From NCBI GenBank assembly GCA_965661765.1, contig CBFIFE010000008.1, forward strand, positions 10,052 to 74,051: a stretch of 64,000 nucleotides of DNA, in the 5' to 3' direction. The notes beneath the pieces are model-generated. The model was not told the origin of the DNA. It ran no database searches and was given only the letters and a program-made list of their open reading frames with translations. Source of the DNA: JBMYZL01 sp965661765 (lineage in GTDB: Bacteria; Bacteroidota; Bacteroidia; Flavobacteriales_D; Sanyastnellaceae). A program made the position numbers and the translations under genes. Each line of letters opens with the position of its first letter. The stretch's first letter is position 1. Of this stretch, positions 34,018 through 41,036 are shown piece by piece.

Positions 34018-34944
34018 ATGCCAATGAAGCACCGCTTGTCTCCCGTCTCCTTGACCCCTTCCACGGCCTTGCCCACCCTCGTGGAGCACCGCCGCATCGT
34101 GGACATGGAGACCTGTCAGCTGAATGTATTTGAAACCCATGCGGCCGCAAGCCGCGTGCATTTGCAATTTGACAACCTTCTGCTGACCAGCATGATGCGC
34201 GGGAAGAAGGTCATGCACTTGCCGGATCGGCCTGCGTTCGATTACTTGCCGGGTGAATCTGTTTTGGTCCGTCCGCAGGAAAAAATGATCATCGATTTCC
34301 CAGACGCATCCTTTGATGAGCCCACCCAATGCATCGCGTTGGCCATCAGCGCTGATGCTGTGCGCGGCACACTGGACATGCTCAACGAAAACTACCCTCG
34401 CATCGGGCAAACCGAACAATGGGGCCTGGATGATGAGTTTGTTCACCTCCAAAATGACCAAGCCACAGCCGCCACCATTGAACGGATGGTGTACCTCGGC
34501 ATGTTTGAACAAGGCAAACACAAGGACATCCTTGCGAGCCTGGCCTTGCAAGAGCTCCTCGTGCGTTTGATGCAAGGCTCCGCGCGCTCTCTATTTGCCC
34601 GCGATTTTCGGCAACTCTCTGCCTCTCACCCGCTTGCGGCGGTAATGACTTACATTGAGGACCACCTCACCGAATCCCTCGAAGTCACAAAACTCGCGTC
34701 CATTGCGTGCATGAGCCGGGCCCACTTTCAACGAAAGTTCAAGGAGGCCTTCGGATGGACCCCCAAGGAATACGTGACCCGCGCCCGGATCGAAATGGCG
34801 AAGAAGCAATTGGCCACGCCGCATGCCTGCGTGCAAGAAGTGGCTTATGCTTGTGGTTTCAACGGCCCGAACCCCTTCATCCGCGCCTTTCGCCTCGCGG
34901 AGGGCATCACGCCCAAGCAATACGCGAGACAATTCGCAGCTTGA
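34018..34944 (+). CDS. AraC-family transcriptional regulator
   Basis: The 308-residue protein starts at ATG 34018 (MPMKHRLSPVSLTPSTALPT). It has an N-terminal AraC_N-like sensing domain (about 20-195; LLTSMMRGKKVMHLPDRPAF, GESVLVRPQEKMIIDFPDA). The C-terminal double HTH (about 205-308) carries SLEVTKLASIACMSRAHFQR, KFKEAFGWTPKEYVTRARIE and EVAYACGFNGPNPFIRAFRL. Divergence from the aldehyde dehydrogenase gene implies control of that unit, with an aldehyde or alcohol as likely effector (inference). Confidence 0.9.
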   Translation: MPMKHRLSPVSLTPSTALPTLVEHRRIVDMETCQLNVFETHAAASRVHLQFDNLLLTSMMRGKKVMHLPDRPAFDYLPGESVLVRPQEKMIIDFPDASFDEPTQCIALAISADAVRGTLDMLNENYPRIGQTEQWGLDDEFVHLQNDQATAATIERMVYLGMFEQGKHKDILASLALQELLVRLMQGSARSLFARDFRQLSASHPLAAVMTYIEDHLTESLEVTKLASIACMSRAHFQRKFKEAFGWTPKEYVTRARIEMAKKQLATPHACVQEVAYACGFNGPNPFIRAFRLAEGITPKQYARQFAA

Positions 34945-34960
34945 ACAAACAGTCCTCCCG

Positions 34961-35554
34961 ATGTCCGAAGAAGTTTTCGATCAGACGTTCGCCCATTGGC
35001 ACCAAGTCTGCGCTCACCCCTCGGGCACGCGGTTTGATTCCTGCCGTTTCACGGGTTGGGGCTTGCCAGCAGACCCTTCTGAACGTCGACCCTTTCGGTT
35101 CTCTGGTTTCCGTTTCGAAGAATGCACCTTCACAGATTGCGACCTCAGCAACGTCGACGTTCGCAATGCCGCATTTCGGTCGGTCAAATTTGTCGGTTGC
35201 AAATTGCAAGGAATCCGGTGGGACGCTGCGGCCCCCATGGGCTTTGCGTGCGAGTGGCGGCAGTGCAATTTGAATTTCAGCGTGTTTGAGGGCGTGGACT
35301 TGAGGTACAGTCGATTCGTGGATGCCGAGGTGAAAGAAGCGGACTTCAGCCGATCCTTATGCCAGTCTCTCCGCTTTGAAAATTGCGTCCTTTCTGGGGC
35401 GGTTTGGACGGCTTCGGATTGCACGGATGCCGACTTTTCTGCGTCCGAAGGCATCACCATGGACCCCGATGAGGTGCGACTTGGCGGGGCCCATTTTCGG
35501 CAGGATCAACTCCATGGCCTTTTGGTGAAACACGGCATCCAAATCGTCCCTTAG
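34961..35554 (+). CDS. Pentapeptide-repeat protein
   Basis: The 197-residue protein (ATG 34961, MSEEVFDQTFAHWHQVCAHP) is a right-handed quadrilateral beta-helix of pentapeptide A(D/N)LxX repeats. Examples are CTFTDCDLSNVDVRNAAFRS, CNLNFSVFEGVDLRYSRFVD and AEVKEADFSRSLCQ. It is comparable with Qnr/MfpA-like or YjbI-like cytosolic proteins; the DNA-gyrase-protecting role known for Qnr cannot be claimed from sequence. It follows the AraC gene by 16 bases. Its TAG stop is supplied by the first unit of the 9-base array. Confidence 0.85.
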   Translation: MSEEVFDQTFAHWHQVCAHPSGTRFDSCRFTGWGLPADPSERRPFRFSGFRFEECTFTDCDLSNVDVRNAAFRSVKFVGCKLQGIRWDAAAPMGFACEWRQCNLNFSVFEGVDLRYSRFVDAEVKEADFSRSLCQSLRFENCVLSGAVWTASDCTDADFSASEGITMDPDEVRLGGAHFRQDQLHGLLVKHGIQIVP

Positions 35555-35605
35555 TCCCCCTAGTCTCCCTAGTCTCCCTAGTCTCCCTAGTCCCCCTAGT
35601 TCCTC
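35549..35605. repeat. 9-base minisatellite array 2 (CCCTAGTCC family)
   Basis: About six copies of the 9-base unit lie between two convergent genes. The TAG at 35552-35554 ends the pentapeptide-repeat gene. The CTA at 35596-35598 is the TAG stop of the minus-strand oxygenase gene. The palindromic CTAG supplies stops on both strands. Confidence 0.9.
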
Positions 35606-36234
35606 ATCCATCCCGTCACACTCATCCGATCTTTGTGTGAACGCAAAACCTCGTGTTCAATCTCCGCACTTGGGAACATGACAGTCCGACCAAAAACCGG
35701 CTCAACAGTCACCGGCAAATCATCCTCCCCGTAAATGATCAACTCCCCGCCATGCTTCGGCTGCCATCCCACATTCAAATAGGTGATCAACGAGAAGAGG
35801 CGGGCATTTTTGTTCTGGAAATCGTCAATGTGCCTCGCATAGCGAGCGCCAGGTGGGTAAATGGCGAAATGGAACTCTCGGTTCCGAATCCCGGCAAAGC
35901 ACGTGCGATTCAGGTAGGCCGACAACGCGTCGATTCGGTCGAGATAGGCCTGCTGGTGCGGATCTGTCGGCGCATCGGGCCACCAAGCAATGAGGTCCGA
36001 TCGAATGTCCCGGTGGATGGTGGCGCGGTCCGAGCCACCAATGGCGGCTTGGCGCAAGGATTCGGCGGCCGACAGCGCCTTGAGTTGCTGGCAAAGTGCC
36101 GACAACATCGGGGGGGGCCAGAGGTCGTCGATGACGGCCCAGTTTTGGCCCAAAATCTGCTGCACCATGCGCTCGAAACGCGCTTCAATTTGCACCATGA
36201 TCGCGATGTCTAGAATTTCGCAACGTTCGCCCAT
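35596..36234 (-). CDS. 2-oxoglutarate/Fe(II) dioxygenase, prolyl-4-hydroxylase-like
   Basis: The 212-residue protein (ATG 36234; ATG 36198 is an alternative start) has the double-stranded beta-helix of 2OG-Fe(II) oxygenases. The iron ligands are RHIDDFQ (His-x-Asp) and the distal His in SAEIEHEVL. A basic residue follows (SHKDRMSVTGWMRN) for 2-oxoglutarate binding. FAIYPPGARYARHIDD and LITYLNVGWQPKHGGELIIY fit the P4H-like clan. It may hydroxylate a protein residue or small molecule. Its TAG stop lies inside repeat array 2. Confidence 0.83.
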   Translation of the reverse strand: MGERCEILDIAIMVQIEARFERMVQQILGQNWAVIDDLWPPPMLSALCQQLKALSAAESLRQAAIGGSDRATIHRDIRSDLIAWWPDAPTDPHQQAYLDRIDALSAYLNRTCFAGIRNREFHFAIYPPGARYARHIDDFQNKNARLFSLITYLNVGWQPKHGGELIIYGEDDLPVTVEPVFGRTVMFPSAEIEHEVLRSHKDRMSVTGWMRN

Positions 36235-36258
36235 TTTTGCAATCGAAACACCAAGCCC

Positions 36259-37446
36259 ATGCCTCTTTTTTTCGCATCCTTTTCATGGTTGGCCAGTGCC
36301 CTGCTGATGCCGGCTGGAGCGCCCTGCCTCGCACCCGATTCGGTGCCGGTCACTTTTGAAGTTCACGCCCCGCTGCTGTCCCCGGACAGCTTGGTGTGGG
36401 TGGCCGGCAGTCCCTCGGCATGGGGCCCTTGGAAGCCGGACGGATTCGCCTTGACCTACAGCGGAAATCACGCTTGGACAGGCACGACTTGGATGCAACA
36501 TCCGCAGACCTTTGAATACAAATTCACCCTCGGTCGATGGGAGAATGAAGCCACAGATGACGATGGCTATCCTCGAGCAAATGCCGTTGCTCCCACCCAA
36601 GCAGGAGGCATCATGCTCCGCGACACGGTGGCCGCGTGGTTGCAGGGTGGGCCGCCGCCCAGGCGCCTCATTGGCCAGGTCACAGGGGAGGTGGCGCATT
36701 GGCCAGGTTGGTCCTGGGCTGGGCTGGCTGATCGCGACGTTTGGGTCTGGACACCACCAGGTTACGCCGAGATGCCCGAGCTTTTCTGCGATGTTTTGGT
36801 GATGCACGATGGGCGCAATGTCTTCGACCCAGCAACGAGCAACTTTGGGGTGGATTGGGGGGTGGATGAAGTGATGGATTCCTTGATTCGATCAGGCCAA
36901 ACCCGACCCACAATCGTCGTCGCTGCCGACTGCACCGATGCGCGGGCCGACGAGTATGCCCCCGGTGCTGGGGGAGAGGCCTACATGGATTGGCTGGTGA
37001 ATGGGCTATTGCCTTGGATTCGGAAACACTACCGCGTTCATGAAGGGCCCCTGCACACCACGGTGGCCGGCGCATCGATGGGCGGATTGATCAGTTTCAT
37101 GCTCGCCGAGCGCCACCCCGAGACCTTTGGGGCCGCGATTTGCATGTCACCTGCGTTTCAGTACAAGGGCCTCGATTGGTCTGCAGCCGTTGCCTCGCGT
37201 CCTTGGCCCTCCGATGTGGGGTTCATCTACATCGACAACGGAGGGGTGGGTCTCGAGGAGGTGTTGCAGCCCGGGGTGGAAGCCATGGTGCAGGTGTTGT
37301 CTGACAAGGGATTGGGGACATCCAACATGACCGTGGCGTTTTTCCCTGACGCACGGCATTTCGAGGCGGATTGGGGTGCGCGCTTTGGCGATGCGCATCA
37401 GGCGACGGCGGCTGCGCGGGCCCGGCGTTTGGCAGAGCGCCATTGA
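36259..37446 (+). CDS. Secreted esterase, Fes/esterase-D type, with N-terminal CBM-like domain
   Basis: The 395-residue protein has a signal peptide (about 1-25). A carbohydrate-binding-like beta domain follows (about 28-125; VWVAGSPSAWGPWKPDGF, TGTTWMQHPQTFEYKFTLGR), resembling CBM20/CBM48. An alpha/beta-hydrolase domain (about 140-395) contains VWTPPGYAEM, VMHDGRNVFDP, the Ser elbow VAGASMGGLISFMLAE, and a late PDARHFEADW His. This is the plan of enterochelin-esterase-like and feruloyl-esterase-like enzymes. The 3' end overlaps the convergent sterol-desaturase-like gene by 49 bases. Confidence 0.83.
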   Translation: MPLFFASFSWLASALLMPAGAPCLAPDSVPVTFEVHAPLLSPDSLVWVAGSPSAWGPWKPDGFALTYSGNHAWTGTTWMQHPQTFEYKFTLGRWENEATDDDGYPRANAVAPTQAGGIMLRDTVAAWLQGGPPPRRLIGQVTGEVAHWPGWSWAGLADRDVWVWTPPGYAEMPELFCDVLVMHDGRNVFDPATSNFGVDWGVDEVMDSLIRSGQTRPTIVVAADCTDARADEYAPGAGGEAYMDWLVNGLLPWIRKHYRVHEGPLHTTVAGASMGGLISFMLAERHPETFGAAICMSPAFQYKGLDWSAAVASRPWPSDVGFIYIDNGGVGLEEVLQPGVEAMVQVLSDKGLGTSNMTVAFFPDARHFEADWGARFGDAHQATAAARARRLAERH

Positions 37447-38612
37447 AGGTTCGCTCCGCCGAGACCCACCAAACCGACAGCCACCACCACCCATGAGACG
37501 CCGCCGAAAACACAAGCGGCCAACATCACCAGGTCGCTGACCGGCCCCGTCATCCAAGCGGGCAGCGACCGACCGTCCCAAACCGCTCCGACCCACCACA
37601 AGTTCCAAAGGACCCAACCGATGCCGATCAGTTGAACCCCGACCGGCAGGGCGGCTTGCCCCAACAACAAGGCGAAGGCCCCCGCAAGCGTTGCGCCCCA
37701 ACGGAACAACAGGCCGGGCAAGAGTCCGGAGGGCGGTGTCGCTTCGAATTTGGCCTCCTCTCCTGTGATCGGTGGTGGCGAAACAAAGCCCTGAGGCGTC
37801 CAGCCCGGCGGGGCGAACAAGAACCGGATTTTGTCCCGCCATCCGGGGATGGCCAGAACATTCCGGACCAGCCTGACCCAAGGTTGAAGTTGCGCGCGAA
37901 CGGGGTTGAACGTATCAGCAGGGGTGGTGATGCCATAAACGGGACGTTCTCTCTCGGCTTGAAATGTGCCGAACAGACGGTCCCAAACAATGAACACCCC
38001 GCCGTGGTTTTTGTCGATGTATTCCGGGTTGCGCCCGTGGTGAACCCGGTGGTGAGAAGGCGTGTTGAGGACCCATTCCAGCGGTCCGAGGTGTCGGATG
38101 GCCTGGGTGTGAATCCAAAATTGGTAGACCAAATTCAGCGCCATCACCGTCGCAAACATCCAAGGCGGCAAGCCTGCCAGGGCCAGCGGCCAATAGACCC
38201 ACATCATCAACACTTTCTGCGCAGCACTTTGCCGCAAAGCCACACCGAGGTTGTAGTCCTCGGATTGGTGATGCACCACGTGCCCGATCCAAAACACGTT
38301 CACCCGGTGCGACCAGCGATGCGCCCAGTAATAGGCAAAATCCGCCACCACAAAGGCGGCCCAAAACCCCCACGATGTGTCCGGCCAAACCCACGATCCG
38401 CGCAGCGACGCCCCCCAATGGAACATGCCCGCGAAGGCCGCAATGGTCAGCAACTTGGCCAGGACGCCTGTGGTTTGGTCCATGATGCCACACCCCAAAT
38501 TCGCCAGCGTATCCCCCAGTCGGTACACGCCCTGTTTTCCGCGCCGATCCCACGCCCATTCGAGCCCGATGAGCAGAAAGAAAACAGGAATCGCGAACAA
38601 AATGATGCGCAT
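37398..38612 (-). CDS. Sterol desaturase / fatty acid hydroxylase family membrane protein
   Basis: The 404-residue integral membrane protein carries the di-iron histidine boxes of the superfamily: AHRWSHR (98-103), IGHVVHHQSEDYN (109-121) and SHHRVHHGRN (187-195). There are about four helices before residue 170. After the catalytic half, a C-terminal extension (about 300-395) adds three or four hydrophobic segments. The reaction is probably hydroxylation of a lipid, sterol-like or carotenoid substrate. The 3' end overlaps the convergent esterase gene by 49 bases. Confidence 0.88.
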   Translation of the reverse strand: MRIILFAIPVFFLLIGLEWAWDRRGKQGVYRLGDTLANLGCGIMDQTTGVLAKLLTIAAFAGMFHWGASLRGSWVWPDTSWGFWAAFVVADFAYYWAHRWSHRVNVFWIGHVVHHQSEDYNLGVALRQSAAQKVLMMWVYWPLALAGLPPWMFATVMALNLVYQFWIHTQAIRHLGPLEWVLNTPSHHRVHHGRNPEYIDKNHGGVFIVWDRLFGTFQAERERPVYGITTPADTFNPVRAQLQPWVRLVRNVLAIPGWRDKIRFLFAPPGWTPQGFVSPPPITGEEAKFEATPPSGLLPGLLFRWGATLAGAFALLLGQAALPVGVQLIGIGWVLWNLWWVGAVWDGRSLPAWMTGPVSDLVMLAACVFGGVSWVVVAVGLVGLGGANLQWRSAKRRARAAAVA

Positions 38613-38681
38613 CAGGTAGAGCCGTTGTGGGTGTCGTAATATTGTGCCTTTACTTGTTCTTTTCGGACAAAACTTGGACGC

Positions 38682-39740
38682 ATGAACCTGTCAAATGTAC
38701 GATGCCAGTTGCTGAAATGCCTGGCAATTTCCGCTCTTCTTCTGGCGCCAGAAGCGCATTATGCCCAACTCTCACTGCTCTCGGGTGTTCCCTTTCAGGG
38801 ATTGATTCGTTCTGCTGAGGGCGAGCCCTTGGCGAATGCGAATTGCACCATGGCGTTTGCGTTTGTGACGCCGTCAGATTCGGTGGTTTGGGCCGATACG
38901 TTGGCCGTGACAACAGACGCGTACGGTTTGGTGAGCACCCGGGTGGGCACCTCGTCTGCCTTGCAGGCGTTGCCCTGGAAGGACGAACTTTCGTTGCGGA
39001 CGCAAGTGGATCTCGGTGGTGGTTTTTCGCTGCTTTCGACAGAACCAGTAGGGTTCGTCCCAGTCGCAGGGTTCGCGGCGAACGGATTTTATGAGCAATC
39101 GCCGGAGGATTACCGGTTGGGTTTTACAGCGGATACGGTGCGCTTTCATGCCGACAGTGTGATTGTCATCGGGGATACGGATGTGGCTGGGGTGTTGACA
39201 AAGGTGGTGCGGCTGCAAGCGGAGGAAGATGTCATTTTCTCTGGGCGAGATGATGTCGTGGCCTTTGCTGATGACCAAATCAAGCTCAACGCCTTCACCG
39301 ACATCTGGCTCAATGCGACAGACGATGTTCGCCTCGAGGGTGCTGATGACGTGCGGGGCACAGCGGCGAACGAGCTGGAGATGGTCGGTATGCGGCGAAC
39401 GAACATCGGAACCGCCGCGGGCATCACCCCGACATCAGACACCACCACAGTGATGGGGGATTTGTACCTGAACATCGGGATGCCCGTGTTTCCTCCGCTG
39501 ACAGGCACCGCTGCCGATACCGTTTATTTGTCCAACCAGGTCAATATCGGTGGAGAAAACATCAGCATCCACGGTCCTGTCACTTTCCATGGTCAGGCCT
39601 TGGGGTTGGACCCCACGGCCCCACAACATTTTGTGACGTTGAATTACCTCAACGCGGCCATGTTCAATTTGGTTCAGCAGGTCAACGCCTTGCAGGCGGA
39701 ACTGGAGGTGCTTCAAGGAAACGGTCTGCAAAATGACTAA
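38682..39740 (+). CDS. Secreted beta-rich protein with C-terminal coiled coil
   Basis: The 352-residue protein has a signal peptide (about 1-29, ending AHYAQ). A Carboxypeptidase-regulatory-like segment follows (about 35-130; GVPFQGLIRSAEGEPLANAN). A beta-helix-like part (about 145-310) has short repeats such as EDVIFSGRDDVVAFADDQIK and ADDVRGTAANELEMVG. A C-terminal coil closes it (NLVQQVNALQAELEVLQG). The organisation resembles tail-fibre or peptidase_S74-type stalks, but no intramolecular chaperone domain is present. No family is named. The stop overlaps the next ATG by 8 bases. Confidence 0.72.
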   Translation: MNLSNVRCQLLKCLAISALLLAPEAHYAQLSLLSGVPFQGLIRSAEGEPLANANCTMAFAFVTPSDSVVWADTLAVTTDAYGLVSTRVGTSSALQALPWKDELSLRTQVDLGGGFSLLSTEPVGFVPVAGFAANGFYEQSPEDYRLGFTADTVRFHADSVIVIGDTDVAGVLTKVVRLQAEEDVIFSGRDDVVAFADDQIKLNAFTDIWLNATDDVRLEGADDVRGTAANELEMVGMRRTNIGTAAGITPTSDTTTVMGDLYLNIGMPVFPPLTGTAADTVYLSNQVNIGGENISIHGPVTFHGQALGLDPTAPQHFVTLNYLNAAMFNLVQQVNALQAELEVLQGNGLQND

Positions 39741-40140
39741 GTGCTCATGGATCGCGGTGGTGGCCGGCCTGTTGCTGGGTTCAGCCGCCACTGCTCAAAC
39801 CACCGGCCCGACCCTGCACGAACATGGAATGTCCTGTGCCACACCCTCTGGCACCTTGGATTCGGGCGAATCGGTGACCCTGGCTTTTGGGGTGCCTTTC
39901 TCTGGCGCTGTTGCTTGGGGAGCTGTCGGCTGGTTGCACCATCATCCTCCCATCGCTGGCAATGATTGTCCGCCGGACTTGGACAACGACGGGGTGGTGG
40001 CGACATCGGATTTGCTGTTGCTGCTGGCGGACTTTGGTTGCACCAATTCTTGCGCTGCCGATATCAACGGAGATGGCCTGGTGTCATCCGCGGATTTGCT
40101 CTCCTTGCTCGCTGCCTATGGAGACTTTTGCCAAACCTGA
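39733..40140 (+). CDS. Small secreted protein with dockerin-like repeats
   Basis: The 135-residue protein has a signal peptide (about 1-22, ending ATAQ), a short middle region, and two C-terminal calcium-binding loops. The loops are DLDNDGVVATSDLLLLLADF and DINGDGLVSSADLLSLLAAY (about 82-130), flanked by Cys. The layout is that of type I dockerin duplicates; no cohesin gene is in view. The ATG lies in the ATGACTAA overlap with the previous gene, implying co-expression and perhaps association of the two products. Confidence 0.75.
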   Translation: MTKCSWIAVVAGLLLGSAATAQTTGPTLHEHGMSCATPSGTLDSGESVTLAFGVPFSGAVAWGAVGWLHHHPPIAGNDCPPDLDNDGVVATSDLLLLLADFGCTNSCAADINGDGLVSSADLLSLLAAYGDFCQT

Positions 40141-40173
40141 GGATGTCCAAGGCCCCAAACAATTCGCTGGAGA

Positions 40174-41010
40174 TCAACGGCCAGTGATGCCCTCGCACTC
40201 CAACAGAATGCGAGCCACTTGGTTGGGCGGCAAGTGCAAAAGCCCCAACACCTCGGCGTTGAGGTCGCGGCAGAGAACGATGCCTTCCTCGAGCAGGGTT
40301 TTCTTGTCTCTGCGATTCAAACTTGTGAGGCACGTCAGCGGATGAAGCCCGCTTCCATCAATTCGGGCCTTCAGCGATCCGTCCGCAGGCGAGTCCCAGT
40401 CCACAAGGTGCAAGCCCACGCAATTGCCGTAGTCTCTGGCGTCCTGAGAGAAACGCGTGTTGGTGAAAATCCAGCCCTCGATGTCCCCGGCACGTTCCGG
40501 CGTCGCTTGGCGAATGTCTCGGAACCGGGAATCGATGTACAGCGGCACCTGAATCGTACTCTTGCGACTGGGGTCCCGGTGGAATTTGCACTCCATGAGG
40601 CGCGTGGTTTGGCCTTTCGTGGCCAAAACATCGACTTCGTGCGATACACATGCCCCGTCGAGGATGACCCCCACTTCCACATCATACCCCTGGTGTGCGA
40701 ACAGTTCACCGATGAAATGCTCGAAAGGAAAGCCGGAGGGGCCCAAATCGAAAATGGCTCGCTTCAAGCGGTACCTGCCAGCGCTGTGCGGGGCGCGCTG
40801 ACGAAGTTTTCGGAAGGCGATGTTGTAGATCTTGCCCGAGGTCATGTTCCGGGGATCCGCGGCTGCAATCTCTGCAAGCACCTCGTCGATGACCGATTCG
40901 CCCGCCCCCGTTCTTTCCAGCGACAACCTCAGTTTCTCGGGGTTGAAAGTCTGGGTCTCGCCGTTGGATTTTTGGATGTCGAAGGACAATGGGGCATTGG
41001 ATGTGGGCAT
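40174..41010 (-). CDS. ATP-cone plus PD-(D/E)xK nuclease protein
   Basis: The 278-residue protein opens with an ATP-cone domain (about 8-95; FDIQKSNGETQTFNPEKLRL, GKIYNIAFRKLRQRAPHSAG). This nucleotide-sensing module is known from ribonucleotide reductases and NrdR. A restriction-endonuclease-like core follows, with FEHFIGELFAHQGYDVEVGV, HEVDVLATKG (Asp) and RLMECKFH (Glu-x-Lys). The C-terminus (about 225-278) contains ILLECEG. The combination suggests a nuclease gated by nucleotide binding. DNA defence or repair is inferred; no methyltransferase is adjacent. Confidence 0.75.
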   Translation of the reverse strand: MPTSNAPLSFDIQKSNGETQTFNPEKLRLSLERTGAGESVIDEVLAEIAAADPRNMTSGKIYNIAFRKLRQRAPHSAGRYRLKRAIFDLGPSGFPFEHFIGELFAHQGYDVEVGVILDGACVSHEVDVLATKGQTTRLMECKFHRDPSRKSTIQVPLYIDSRFRDIRQATPERAGDIEGWIFTNTRFSQDARDYGNCVGLHLVDWDSPADGSLKARIDGSGLHPLTCLTSLNRRDKKTLLEEGIVLCRDLNAEVLGLLHLPPNQVARILLECEGITGR

Positions 41011-41036
41011 GCGGCAAATGAACTAATTTTGACCGG

